DNA of 64,000 nt from Haloarchaeobius iranensis (lineage in GTDB: Archaea > Halobacteriota > Halobacteria > Halobacteriales > Natrialbaceae), in assembly GCF_900103505.1 (NCBI RefSeq), contig NZ_FNIA01000009.1:102042-166041 (forward strand). Reading direction: 5' to 3'. The position numbers and the translations under genes were made by a program. Position 1 is the stretch's first letter, and the number at the start of each line of letters is the position of its first letter. Of this stretch, positions 49,930 to 59,060 are shown piece after piece. Under the pieces are notes generated by a model, which did not search any database, was not told where the DNA came from, and saw only the letters and a list, made by a program, of their open reading frames with translations.

Positions 49930-51558
49930 TTACGTTTCTTGCTCATACCTGTTGCGCAAGACGATGGCGATGGAGTTCATCGCCAGCAGGACGGTGACGA
50001 GGATGACGACACCGGCCGGTACGGCCTTCTCGTAGAAGGCGTCCGTCGCGAAGTAGCTCGCCCAACTGTACACCTGCAGCGGCATCGCGCTCACCTTCGA
50101 GGAGAGCTCGGAGGGGAACGAGAACAGCACGTTCGGTGCACCGATCATGATGAGCGGTGCGGTCTCGCCGATGGCGCGGCCGAGCGCGAGGATGGTCCCC
50201 GTCAGGATGCCCGGGAACGCCCGCGGCAGGATGACGTTCTTCACCGTCTGCCACTTCGTCGCGCCCATCCCGTAGGACGCCTGTCGCATCTCGTCGGGGA
50301 CGCTGCGGATGGCCTCCCGGGAGGAGATGATGACGATGGGGAGGATGAGCAGCGCGAGCGTCGCGCCGCCGACGAAGATGGTCCCGCTGGGCCGGCCGAG
50401 CTGGGTCACGAACAGGCCCAGCCCGAGCAGGCCGTAGACGACCGACGGGACACCAGCCAGGTTCGAGATGTTCACGTCGATGAACCGGGTGATGCGGTTG
50501 TCGGGCGCGTACTCCTCGAGGTAGAGCGCCGCCCCGACGCCCACGGGGAACGAGAGCGCGGCGACGGTCACCATCAGCAGGATGGAGCCCGCGATGGCCG
50601 GGTAGAGCCCGGCGTCCTCGGCGGTCCCGCTGTGGTCACTGGTGAGGAACTGCCAGTCGACCCACGACTGGGGCCCGGCGTAGCCGAGCGTGTCGACGAG
50701 CACCTCGCCGGCGAGCGCGCCGCCGACGATGAGCAGCGGAACGAGGATGCCGATTCGTGCGTGCTCGCGGGTGACGGCCGTACCGCCGACGAACGCGACC
50801 GTGGGGACGACCGTAACCGAGGCGAGGATGACGGACGGGACGGTTCCGATTCCGAAGACGGGAGGACCGATGAACGGCGATGCGGCGACGGCGGCGAGTG
50901 CGAGCACGCCGACACCGAGGCCGGTGCGCCGGTCGCGGATGCCCGCGGCGTAGCTGGCGGTCGGGGCCGAGGCGAACAGCCCGAGTGTCAGGGTGAGCAG
51001 CACCCAGTCGAGCGGGACGAACGGGGCGGACTGGACGAGTGCGGCGACGCTGGGAACGACCCCTGGGAGGCCGAACAGCGAGGTGTAGAACGCGAGGGCG
51101 ACGACGACGAAGCGGGTGAGGAAGGAGAGCTGCCGGCTCCGACGCTGGAGTGCGATCATGAGCACGGTCGGGACCGCGAACGCGAGGACGTAGGCGAACC
51201 AGACCAGCGGTGCGAGTACCTCGATGAAGATGATCGCGACGCCCCCGCTGAACAGCAGGCTGACGACTATCAGCCCGATGGTCATCGAGCCGAACTTGAG
51301 CGCCTCGAGGTTCGTCGCGGCCAGGTAGCCGGCGGTGGCGAGCGTCGGGAGCACGAGCGTCAGGAAGAACGTCAGATGCCAGCCGGGGTCGGCGGTGAGC
51401 GGCTGGACGGCGTCGTTGGCGACGTAGACGAGCAGGATGGCCAGTACGGCGATGCCGAACAGGGTCGACGCGAGCAGCAGGTACCGGAAGACGGTGCCGA
51501 CCGTTCGGCTGACCTGCCCGAAGCCCTCCGCGTAACTGGAGCGGTCCTGTGTTGCCAT
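49930..51558 (-). CDS. pstA: Phosphate ABC transporter permease PstA, extended N-terminus
   Basis: 542 residues, about 240 longer than E. coli PstA. The C-terminal part from about residue 310 is the BPD_transp_1 permease (LYLEEYAPDNRITRFIDVNISNLAGVPSVVYG), with the EAA cytoplasmic loop EMRQASYGMGATKWQTVKNVILP. The N-terminal 300 residues add about seven more hydrophobic segments, a haloarchaeal feature of unknown purpose. It starts one base from the end of pstC. Confidence 0.96.
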   Translation of the reverse strand: MATQDRSSYAEGFGQVSRTVGTVFRYLLLASTLFGIAVLAILLVYVANDAVQPLTADPGWHLTFFLTLVLPTLATAGYLAATNLEALKFGSMTIGLIVVSLLFSGGVAIIFIEVLAPLVWFAYVLAFAVPTVLMIALQRRSRQLSFLTRFVVVALAFYTSLFGLPGVVPSVAALVQSAPFVPLDWVLLTLTLGLFASAPTASYAAGIRDRRTGLGVGVLALAAVAASPFIGPPVFGIGTVPSVILASVTVVPTVAFVGGTAVTREHARIGILVPLLIVGGALAGEVLVDTLGYAGPQSWVDWQFLTSDHSGTAEDAGLYPAIAGSILLMVTVAALSFPVGVGAALYLEEYAPDNRITRFIDVNISNLAGVPSVVYGLLGLGLFVTQLGRPSGTIFVGGATLALLILPIVIISSREAIRSVPDEMRQASYGMGATKWQTVKNVILPRAFPGILTGTILALGRAIGETAPLIMIGAPNVLFSFPSELSSKVSAMPLQVYSWASYFATDAFYEKAVPAGVVILVTVLLAMNSIAIVLRNRYEQET

Positions 51559-51559
51559 C

Positions 51560-52519
51560 TCAGTACTCCTCCCTGTACCGCTGCGCGATCAGTTCACTGA
51601 TGACGTTCATGGCGAAGGTGATGACGAACAGCGTGAGCCCGATGGCGAACAGGCTGCGGTAGGCGAGCCCGCCGCCGGTGACGTCGCCGGTCAGCAGGTT
51701 GACCATCGTCGCGGTCATCGGCGAGCCACCGTCCAGGTAGGCCGCCGGATTGAACGGGTTGTGGAACTTCGCCTGTGCGCCGGCGGCGACGGTGACGGCC
51801 ATCGTCTCGCCGATGGCCCGCGAGAGCGCGAGGATGAACGACGAGAGGATACCGGACAGCGCCGCCGGAACGACGATGCCGGTCGACACCTCGAACTTGG
51901 TCGCGCCCATGCCGTAGCCGGCCTGCCGGAGGTCGTCCGGCACCGCGGACATCGCGTCCTCGCTGATGGAGGCGACCATCGGGATGATCATGATGCCGAC
52001 GACGATGCTCGCCGAAAGCAGGTTGAACGTGCCGATGCTCGGGAACACGACCCGCAGTGCGGGCGTGATGTAGATGAGTGCGAAGAAGCCGTAGACGACC
52101 GTCGGGATGCCGGCGAGGATCTCGAGTGCGGGCTTGAGAACGGCCCGAAGCTGCGGGTCGGCGTACTCGCTGAGGTAGATGGCGGTGCCGACGCCCAGCG
52201 GGAGGGCGATGAGGGCGGAGCCGAACGTCACCATCAGCGTGGAGGTGACGAGCGCGAGGACGCCGAACTGTTCGTTGTTGATGATCCACTCCGTGCCGGT
52301 CAGGAAGTCGACGACCGACGCCGTCGGTCCCTCGACGCCCATCAGCGGGGCGGTGATACTGAAGAACTTCGCGGCCTCGGTCACCAGCAGCCCGATGATG
52401 CCGATGGTCACGAAGATGGAGAGGACGGCACAGAGGAAGAAGAACGAACGCGTCAGCAGCTCCGGGGGCGCGTTCGCCGTGTTCCGTGTGAGGTCGTCTG
52501 TCAGGTCGTCCGTGCTCAT
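51560..52519 (-). CDS. pstC: Phosphate ABC transporter permease PstC
   Basis: 319 residues, six or more membrane spans. The permease core has ALPLGVGTAIYLSEYADPQLR and the EAA loop DLRQAGYGMGATKFEVSTGIVVP, matching PstC. It pairs with PstA to form the pore. N-terminal 25 residues are hydrophilic and cytoplasmic. Separated by 72 bases from pstS and by one base from pstA. Confidence 0.97.
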   Translation of the reverse strand: MSTDDLTDDLTRNTANAPPELLTRSFFFLCAVLSIFVTIGIIGLLVTEAAKFFSITAPLMGVEGPTASVVDFLTGTEWIINNEQFGVLALVTSTLMVTFGSALIALPLGVGTAIYLSEYADPQLRAVLKPALEILAGIPTVVYGFFALIYITPALRVVFPSIGTFNLLSASIVVGIMIIPMVASISEDAMSAVPDDLRQAGYGMGATKFEVSTGIVVPAALSGILSSFILALSRAIGETMAVTVAAGAQAKFHNPFNPAAYLDGGSPMTATMVNLLTGDVTGGGLAYRSLFAIGLTLFVITFAMNVISELIAQRYREEY

Positions 52520-52591
52520 TTGAGTGACGTGCGTGAGTGTGTGGGGGTAGTGAAAAAACGCTTCGTTCGACGGCTGCGAGGGGCGTTGCCT

Positions 52592-53653
52592 CTAGTTCGC
52601 TTCCTCGATGGCCGCCTCGAGCCGGTCCTGCATCTCGGACTTCTGGTCGTCGTCGAGGGGCACGTAGCCGACCTCGTCAGCGACGATCTCGCGGTTGTCC
52701 GAGTTGTCCATCCAGTAGCGCGCGAACTCGGCGACGTGGTCCTCGGCGAGCGCGGACTTCTTCGGGTAGGTGAACAGCGGCCGCGCGAGCGGGGTGTACG
52801 CGCCGGACTTGGCGTTCTCGAGCGACGGCTCGACGGGGCCGTCGCCGTCGTCGATGGCGAGTGCCTTCACGCGGTCGGTGTTCTCGCTGTAGTAGGCGAA
52901 GCCCATGTAGCCGATAGCGGCCTCGGAGCCCTCGACGCCCTGGATGATGGTGCGGTCCTGCTCGGTCGCGGAGTAGTCCTGACGGTGACCGGGGCCCTCC
53001 TCACCGAGGATTGCCTCGATGAAGTAGTCGTACGTCCCGGAGGCGTCGGACGGTCCGTACAGCTCGAACGACTGGTCCGGCCAGTCGGAGTTCACGTCGG
53101 ACCACTGCTCGGGCTGCTCCTCAGCGGACCAGATGGTCGCCAGGTCCTCGACGGTGATGGAGTCGACCCAGTCGGCGTCGTTGTTGACGACGACGGTCAG
53201 CGCGTCGGTCGCGACCGTCAGCTCGACGGGCTCGATGTCGTTCTCCCCGCAGGCGCTCTGTTCCTCCTCCTTGATCGGCCGCGAGGCGTTGTTGAAGTCG
53301 GTCCGACCGGGGCAGAAGTGGTTCGCGAAGCCGCCACCGGACCCCGTCGACTGGAGGTTGACCTCGACCTGCGTGTGACCGGCACCACCCTCGTCCTCGG
53401 GGTTGGTGAAGCGCTCCCCCATCGCCGTCGCGAGCGGGAAGACGGTCGACGAGCCGGCGATGTCGATGGTGCCGGAGAGGTCGTTGCTCCCGCTGTTCCC
53501 ACCGTCGTCGCTGTTGCCGCCGTCGTCGTTGGTCGTCCCACCGCTACCGTTGCTGTTCTCCGTACAGCCCGCCAGCGCGAGCGCGCCGAGCGTCCCCGAT
53601 GTTGCCGCAACGAATCTCCGACGACTGAACCGCGTGTCCGTGTCGTTAGGCAT
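52592..53653 (-). CDS. pstS: Phosphate-binding lipoprotein PstS
   Basis: 353 residues. The phosphate-binding subunit. The N-terminus has a twin-arginine signal (SRRRFVAATSG, from residue 10) and lipobox LALAGC with Cys30, so it is exported folded and lipid-anchored. A Ser/Gly/Asn-rich linker follows. The phosphate loop region includes IDIAGSSTVFPLATAMGERF and QSTGSGGGFANHFCPGRTDFNNASR. First gene of pstSCAB-phoU. I use the ATG at 53653; a TTG immediately upstream is less likely. Two cysteines (HFCPGR and SACGEN) could form a disulfide. Confidence 0.97.
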   Translation of the reverse strand: MPNDTDTRFSRRRFVAATSGTLGALALAGCTENSNGSGGTTNDDGGNSDDGGNSGSNDLSGTIDIAGSSTVFPLATAMGERFTNPEDEGGAGHTQVEVNLQSTGSGGGFANHFCPGRTDFNNASRPIKEEEQSACGENDIEPVELTVATDALTVVVNNDADWVDSITVEDLATIWSAEEQPEQWSDVNSDWPDQSFELYGPSDASGTYDYFIEAILGEEGPGHRQDYSATEQDRTIIQGVEGSEAAIGYMGFAYYSENTDRVKALAIDDGDGPVEPSLENAKSGAYTPLARPLFTYPKKSALAEDHVAEFARYWMDNSDNREIVADEVGYVPLDDDQKSEMQDRLEAAIEEAN

Positions 53654-53983
53654 CAACAGAGCAAGGGAGGGACTCGAATAAGTACCCTGCTATGATAAAT
53701 ATATAGATGTATGTACTCCTCGATACTGTTCCACCGACACGAGTGTCCATCCCCACTGAAACGCTGCCGAGTTCGGTCCTGAATGTGCTGAGCGGTCAAT
53801 TTTTGGCGAGACGGGCGGCGAGTAGGAATACATACTCCGGAACTATCGACGGGGGCGTCGAACTCGAAAACAGCCCTGAATACGAGTATAGCGACGTATT
53901 GGGGGCTCCCCCCGGGACCCCGCGATACACCAGATATATAGAAAATGGGCAGGTTTATTTCCCCACCCGTTCGACCACACTGT
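53654..53983. promoter_or_regulatory. Divergent promoter region between pstS and the AbrB-PhoU gene
   Basis: 330 bases without a gene and clearly AT-richer than the flanks. Leftward, GATAAATATATA (53694-53705) supplies a TATA element for pstS, some 41-52 bases before its ATG. Rightward, TTTATT (53954-53959) lies 25-30 bases before the ATG at 53984. Between them is an imperfect inverted repeat GGAATACATACTCC (53825-53838), and the half-site TACTCC recurs at 53713-53718. These are candidates for phosphate-responsive regulator binding. Confidence 0.55.
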
Positions 53984-54979
53984 ATGGAGACCCGCAAGGT
54001 CCAGGTCACGGGCGGTTCGACGTTCACCGTCTCGCTGCCGAAGTCGTGGGCGACCGACAACGGGGTCTCGGCCGGAACGACGGTCGAGTTCTACCCCGAG
54101 GACGACTCGCTGCTGCTGACGCCCCAGAGCGAGATTCAGCGCACCACGGGCCAGCTCGACGTGTCGGACCTCGACGGCGACCGCCTCACGCGCGCGGTCA
54201 TGACGATGTACGTCTCCGGCTTCGACATCATCTCGCTGGAGGCCAACCGCATTACCACCGACCAGCGCCGGGCCATCCGCCAGGCGACACAGAGCCTCGT
54301 CGGCGTCGAGGTGCTCGAGGAGACCGGGGACAAGGTCGTCATCCAGGACCTCCTCGACTCCTCCGAGCTGAGCATCCACAACGCCGTCACCCGGATGCGC
54401 CTCATCGCCGAGTCGATGCTCCACGACGCCGTCGTCGCCCTCGTCGAGAACGACGACGACATGGCCCGCGACGTACGCGAGCGCGACGACGACGTTGACC
54501 GCCTCTGGTTCGTCGTCTCCCGCATCTTCCGCGCCACGCTGCGCTCGCCCCGCGCCGCCGAGGAGCTCGGCCTCCCGCGGGAGACCTGTTTCGACTACCA
54601 CTCCAGCGCCCGGCAGCTGGAACGCATCGGCGACCACGCAGCGAAGATCGCCTCCCACGCACTCAACATGGAGGAGATCGACGAGGAGCTCGGCGACGCG
54701 CTCCTCGAACTCCACGATGACTCCGCCGAGGTGCTCGAGCAGGCGATGGACGCGCTCTTCGCCGACGAGAGCGACGAGGCGACGCAGCTCGCCAACACCG
54801 CCCGCGAGAGCATCCTCGACATCGACGAACACACGCGGACCATCGACGAGCTCCTCCGCGAGCGCGACCCGCACTCCGCCCAGTCCATCGGGCTCGTCGT
54901 CGACTCGCTCTCCCGCTCCGCCGACTACGCGGGCAACATCGCCGAGACCGCGCTCCAGAAGGCCGCGCCGCGACCCTGA
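53984..54979 (+). CDS. AbrB-PhoU fusion regulator of phosphate uptake
   Basis: 331 residues. Residues about 1-47 form an AbrB/SpoVT swapped-hairpin DNA-binding domain (METRKVQVTGGSTFTVSLPKSWA). The rest consists of PhoU repeats: LRLIAESMLHDAVVAL-like helices, then SSARQLERIGDHAAKIASH and VVDSLSRSADYAGNIAET. It is transcribed divergently from pstS, which strongly suggests it controls the pst promoter by binding DNA directly and sensing the transporter through PhoU domains. Start follows a TATA box at 53954-53959. Confidence 0.92.
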   Translation: METRKVQVTGGSTFTVSLPKSWATDNGVSAGTTVEFYPEDDSLLLTPQSEIQRTTGQLDVSDLDGDRLTRAVMTMYVSGFDIISLEANRITTDQRRAIRQATQSLVGVEVLEETGDKVVIQDLLDSSELSIHNAVTRMRLIAESMLHDAVVALVENDDDMARDVRERDDDVDRLWFVVSRIFRATLRSPRAAEELGLPRETCFDYHSSARQLERIGDHAAKIASHALNMEEIDEELGDALLELHDDSAEVLEQAMDALFADESDEATQLANTARESILDIDEHTRTIDELLRERDPHSAQSIGLVVDSLSRSADYAGNIAETALQKAAPRP

Positions 54980-55084
54980 CGGACCGACCGTTCACGCCAC
55001 GCTCGAACACAGTCGGTCCCCGACGAATCGAACTGTTACTGGCGACCGAAACAGGGTAGACCGTGGACCGCCGACGGGGAGACG

Positions 55085-55759
55085 ATGCGAGTCGAGTTCG
55101 GCCGGCGGGCGCTGGCGGGTGCGGTCGTCGCCTGCGTCGTGGTCGCGAGCGTCGTCACCTCGCCGGCGTCGGCGATGGGGTACGTCTCCGCGGTCGCGAA
55201 CGACCCGTTCGCCTTCGCCGCCGTGCTGGTGGGGCTCTACACGGTTCGGCCGTTGTTGGCGTGGCCGGCGACGCTGCTCGCGGTCGTCGTGGGGTACGGC
55301 TACGGCGTCGCCCTCGGGGTGCCGGTCGCGCTCGCGTTCGCGGTCGGCACGTCCCTCGTCCCGTTCTACGCGACGCGCTGGGTAGACGGGGGGACGCTGG
55401 CGCCGACAGACACGCCGGCGGAGTCGGACGGCAGGCTCCGGGGCCGCGTCGAGGCCTACTTCGGTGCGGCCGGGGACGTGCGCGGGGTGACCGCCGCCAG
55501 GCTCGTCCCCATCCCGGCGGATATCGTCTCCTGTACGGCGGCGGTCAGTGGCGTCTCGACGTCGGCGTTCGTCGCGGGGACGCTGCTCGGCGAGCTCCCG
55601 TGGACCGTCGCGGCGGTCGTCGTCGGCAGTTCGGCGAAGGAGCTGTCGACGGGCGGGCTGGGCTCGGTGGGGCTGCCGCTCGGCGTGGTGACGGTCGTCG
55701 CCGCGCTCGCGTTGCTCGCGGGCCCGACGTACCGGAGCTACGCGGGGTCCTCGAAGTAG
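55085..55759 (+). CDS. TVP38/TMEM64 (VTT-domain) membrane protein
   Basis: 224 residues with about five to six membrane spans. The VTT core is VRGVTAARLVPIPADIVSCTAAVSGVSTSAFVAG, in which the Arg and the Pro-rich turn are the family hallmark. Related to DedA and TMEM41 proteins, lipid scramblase-type or transporter. In E. coli DedA members support envelope integrity; undecaprenyl phosphate flippases are among them. The specific substrate here is unknown. N-terminal signal-like span (about 9-30). Confidence 0.85.
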   Translation: MRVEFGRRALAGAVVACVVVASVVTSPASAMGYVSAVANDPFAFAAVLVGLYTVRPLLAWPATLLAVVVGYGYGVALGVPVALAFAVGTSLVPFYATRWVDGGTLAPTDTPAESDGRLRGRVEAYFGAAGDVRGVTAARLVPIPADIVSCTAAVSGVSTSAFVAGTLLGELPWTVAAVVVGSSAKELSTGGLGSVGLPLGVVTVVAALALLAGPTYRSYAGSSK

Positions 55760-55763
55760 CTCG

Positions 55764-55895
55764 TCAGAACGTAAACGGGTCCGAGCAGTCGACGACGACG
55801 CCGTGTTGCGGACAGAGGTACTTGCAGTGGCGCTTGAACAGCTGCTCCTCGCACATCGGGCAGGTCCGGTCGGCGCGGGCGTCGTCGGCCGTCAC
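55764..55895 (-). CDS. 43-residue zinc-finger protein
   Basis: A short gene from GTG (55895) to TGA (55764). Residues TCPMCEEQLFKRHCKYLCPQHG contain CPMC (Cys12, Cys15), His23, Cys24 and Cys28-Pro-x-His31, and a later Cys37 in VVDCSDPFTF, a dense metal-binding arrangement typical of the small CPxCG-type proteins of haloarchaea. The ending DCSDPFTF is characteristic. It is 45 bases downstream of nrdJ in the reverse direction, in the same orientation and may be co-transcribed. Confidence 0.8.
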   Translation of the reverse strand: MTADDARADRTCPMCEEQLFKRHCKYLCPQHGVVVDCSDPFTF

Positions 55896-55940
55896 GCCCG
55901 CACGTTGGTGTGACCGAATGCTAAAACTGTCGTCCCGGGT

Positions 55941-58900
55941 CTAGCACTCCGACCAGCCGCAGGACTCGCAGGTCTTGCAGCCCTCGGAGTAGTACAGCGT
56001 CATCGACCCGCAGTCGGGACACTCGGGGCTCTCCCCGGCGTCGATGAGCGACTGCGTGTCGTCGTCCGCACCGGTGCTGTCCTGTGCGACTGCGCCGCCG
56101 TCGGTCTCGCGGGACTCCGCGGCCGCGGCCTCGCGCTCGGCCTCCTCGGCGGCGGTCTCGTCGAGCGTCGCCTGCTGCGGGTAGTGTGCGCGGTCGATGT
56201 CGCCGTCGAGGTAGCGCCGCATCGCGGTGCCGATGGCGTCCGGGATGGACTGGATCTGCTCGCCCTTGTCCCAGGCGACCTTCGGGCTGCGGATGCCCTC
56301 CAGCTCGTTGGCGATCTCCTCGGGGTCGACGCCCGAGCGGAGCGAGGTCGAGATGGTCTTCGCCAGCGCCTCGGTGAAGGAGGCGGTGAAGCCACCGGAG
56401 TTGCCGATGTTGGCGAACAGCTCGAACGGCCGGCCCTGCTCGTCCTCGTTGATGTTGACGTAGAGCTTGCCGTAGCCGGTGTCGATGCGCTGGGTCACGC
56501 CGTGGAGCACGTCCGGCCGCGGGCGCTTGTCGGCGTAGGCGACGCCCTCGTCGGCGGCCTCGAGCAGGCCGGCGACCTCGCGGTCGAGTGCGGCCTGCAC
56601 GTCGTCGTTGTCGAGGAAGCCGTCGATGCCGCCGAAGATCTCCTCGATCTGGGCGACGAGCTGTTCCGCGGCCTCGTCCTCGTCGGCGAAGTCGGCGTTG
56701 TCGGCGCGCGTGGTGAGGACCTGCTTCGAACGGGTGCCGTCGCGGTAGACGGTGACGCCCTTGCCGCCGTTGCGGTAGATGTAGCGGTACACCTCGTCCA
56801 TGTCCTCGATGGAGGCGTCGTTCGGGAAGTTGCAGGTCTTCGAGATGGCGGAGTCGACGCCTTCCTGGCAGGCACACTGCACTGCGGCGTGCTCCTTGCC
56901 GGTGAGGTCCTGCGTGGTGACGAACAGCTCCGTGATGCTGTTCGGCACCGCGTCGAGGCCCTCGACGCCGTCGAACTCGTTGTTGCCCATCTGCTCTTCG
57001 GCCTCGGCCATGACGGCATCGACGTCGATGTCGTTGGCCTCCAGCACGCGGAGGAAGTAGTCGTCGAACTCGACGAGCATCTCGTCGCCCTGCACGTCGT
57101 CGCTGACGTTCTTGTAGTAGGCGACGTTGTAGATGGGCTCACAGCCACCGGTCGTGTTGCCCACCATCGAGGTGGTGCCGGTCGGCGCGATGGTCGTCGT
57201 GTTGTGGTTCCGGATGGGGAAGCCGTCGGCCCACTCCTCGGCGTCGAGGCCGGTGTGGTGCTCGAACCAGTCGGCGTACTCCGTCGGGTTCGCGTACTTC
57301 GAGTCGTCCCAGTCCGCGAAGGAGCCGCGCTCCTGGGCGAGCTCGTGGGACGCCCACTTCGAGCCGTGGTTGATGTGGCGCATGAGCTGGCGGGCGACCT
57401 CGTTGCCGGGGTCGGAGCCGTACTCGATGCCGAGCTGGACGTAGAGCTGTGCGAGCCCCATGACGCCCAGCCCGATCTTGCGCATCTCGCGGACCTTCTG
57501 CTCGATCTTCTCGACCGGGAAGTCCGACATCGTCACGACGTTCTCGAGGAACCGGGTCCCCATCTCGATGCGGCGGTCGAACTCCTCGACGTCGATGGCC
57601 TCCTCGAGGAAGGCGTCGACGGCCGTCGCCATGTCCTCGTACTCGTCGGCGTGCTGCTCGGACCAGACGCGCCAGTCGGGTGCGTCGAGGTCGGCCAGCG
57701 TCGAGAGGTTGATGTGGCCGAGGTTGCAGGCCTCGTACTCCTCGAGAGGCTGCTCGCCGCAGGGGTTCGTCGCGAGGATGCGGTGGTCCGGATGCTCCTC
57801 GACGTCGAACGAGTGCATCTTGTTGACGCGCTCGAGGTAGATGACGCCGGGCTCGCCGTTCTCGTGTGCGCCCTCGACGATGTCCTCCCAGACGACCTCG
57901 GCGGGCATCGACAGGACCTCGCCGACCTCGACGTACTCGCCGAGGCCGAACATCTCGTAGAGCTCCTTCGTCTCCGGCGTCGCGACGTGGGGCTCCTCGG
58001 TGCGCGGGTTGGTGAACGTGAACTCCTCGCCGTTCTCGAGGGCGTCCATGAAGTCGTCGGTGATGCCGACGGAGATGTTGAAGTTCGACAGGTGCCCCTC
58101 GACGGCGTTGCGCAGGTGCTTCGGCACACGGCCCTCGTCGTCGATGAGCTCGCGGGCCTCCTCCAGTGCGTCGGCGAAGGAGGTGTGCGTGTAGTCGTCG
58201 GGGTCGTTCAGGCGGAGGGTCTGGGCGAGCGAGACGTCCTTGTTCTTCGCGTGGAGGAACTGGATGACGTCGGGATGCGAGACGCGCATGACGCCCATCT
58301 GTGCGCCGCGTCGCGCCCCACCCTGTGCGATGGTCTCGCACATCTGGTCGAACGTCCGCATGAAGGTGATCGGGCCGGAGGCGATACCGCCGGTCGAACC
58401 GACCGCGTCACCGTAGGGGCGGAGCCGCCAGAAGGCGTAGCCCATGCCGCCACCGGACTGGAACACCTGGGCCGCCTCCTTGGCGGTCTGATGGATGTCG
58501 TCGATGTCGTCCTCAGGCGAGTCGACGAAGCAGGCCGAGAGCTGCTGGAGCTCGTCGCCCGCGTTCATGAGCGTCGGCGAGTTCGGCATGAAGTCCAGCT
58601 TCGACATCATCTCCTGGAACTCCTCGGAGACATCCTGGACGTACGTGCGGACCTCCTCGGGCAGCTCCGGGACGATGGTGTCGTAGGCGAACTTGTTGAC
58701 GTTGTAGACGCTGAGCTCGGTCTCCGCGTCGTCCTCGGCGGTGACTCCCGTCCCGAAGACCTCCGCGGCCAGCTCGTCCCGTCGTGGGTGGTCGGGTTTG
58801 AGCTGGTCGGGCGTCACCGTGATGGTCTCGTCCTGTTTCTCGGCCTCGTAGACGGCCTCGGCGAGCGCGATGTTCTTGCCGACGCGCTCGAAGAGGTCCT

Positions 58901-59060
58901 CCTGGTCCTCGATGAGCTCGCCGTCGGCGTCCTTCCGGAGGTAGCGTGCCGGCAGGATGTTGTGGTACGCGTTGGCGGTCAGGCGCTCCTCGAGGGTGTC
59001 GCCCTCGGTGCGCTTGACCGGTAGCTCGAGTTCGTCGGCGGACAGCTCCGACCGACTCAT
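55941..59060 (-). CDS. nrdJ: Adenosylcobalamin-dependent ribonucleotide reductase (class II)
   Basis: 1039 residues. Reduces ribonucleotides to deoxyribonucleotides using a 5'-deoxyadenosyl radical from vitamin B12. The catalytic pair is visible: LSACFVDSPEDD near residue 175 and ATNPCGEQPLEEYEACNLGH near residue 430. Substrate-binding motif PTGTTSMVGNTTGGCEPIYN near 630. The C-terminus CPDCGSMTLYYSEGCKTCESCGWSEC is a zinc ribbon that also supplies the thiol pair. Oxygen-independent mode fits variable oxygen habitats. The ATG at 59060 follows an approximately 80-base untranslated leader with a hairpin; no in-frame start exists in it. Confidence 0.96.
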   Translation of the reverse strand: MSRSELSADELELPVKRTEGDTLEERLTANAYHNILPARYLRKDADGELIEDQEDLFERVGKNIALAEAVYEAEKQDETITVTPDQLKPDHPRRDELAAEVFGTGVTAEDDAETELSVYNVNKFAYDTIVPELPEEVRTYVQDVSEEFQEMMSKLDFMPNSPTLMNAGDELQQLSACFVDSPEDDIDDIHQTAKEAAQVFQSGGGMGYAFWRLRPYGDAVGSTGGIASGPITFMRTFDQMCETIAQGGARRGAQMGVMRVSHPDVIQFLHAKNKDVSLAQTLRLNDPDDYTHTSFADALEEARELIDDEGRVPKHLRNAVEGHLSNFNISVGITDDFMDALENGEEFTFTNPRTEEPHVATPETKELYEMFGLGEYVEVGEVLSMPAEVVWEDIVEGAHENGEPGVIYLERVNKMHSFDVEEHPDHRILATNPCGEQPLEEYEACNLGHINLSTLADLDAPDWRVWSEQHADEYEDMATAVDAFLEEAIDVEEFDRRIEMGTRFLENVVTMSDFPVEKIEQKVREMRKIGLGVMGLAQLYVQLGIEYGSDPGNEVARQLMRHINHGSKWASHELAQERGSFADWDDSKYANPTEYADWFEHHTGLDAEEWADGFPIRNHNTTTIAPTGTTSMVGNTTGGCEPIYNVAYYKNVSDDVQGDEMLVEFDDYFLRVLEANDIDVDAVMAEAEEQMGNNEFDGVEGLDAVPNSITELFVTTQDLTGKEHAAVQCACQEGVDSAISKTCNFPNDASIEDMDEVYRYIYRNGGKGVTVYRDGTRSKQVLTTRADNADFADEDEAAEQLVAQIEEIFGGIDGFLDNDDVQAALDREVAGLLEAADEGVAYADKRPRPDVLHGVTQRIDTGYGKLYVNINEDEQGRPFELFANIGNSGGFTASFTEALAKTISTSLRSGVDPEEIANELEGIRSPKVAWDKGEQIQSIPDAIGTAMRRYLDGDIDRAHYPQQATLDETAAEEAEREAAAAESRETDGGAVAQDSTGADDDTQSLIDAGESPECPDCGSMTLYYSEGCKTCESCGWSEC

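Noticed and set aside
56184..59024. A 946-codon plus-strand open frame antisense to nrdJ
   Set aside because: Shadow of a long conserved gene; no family motif in its translation.
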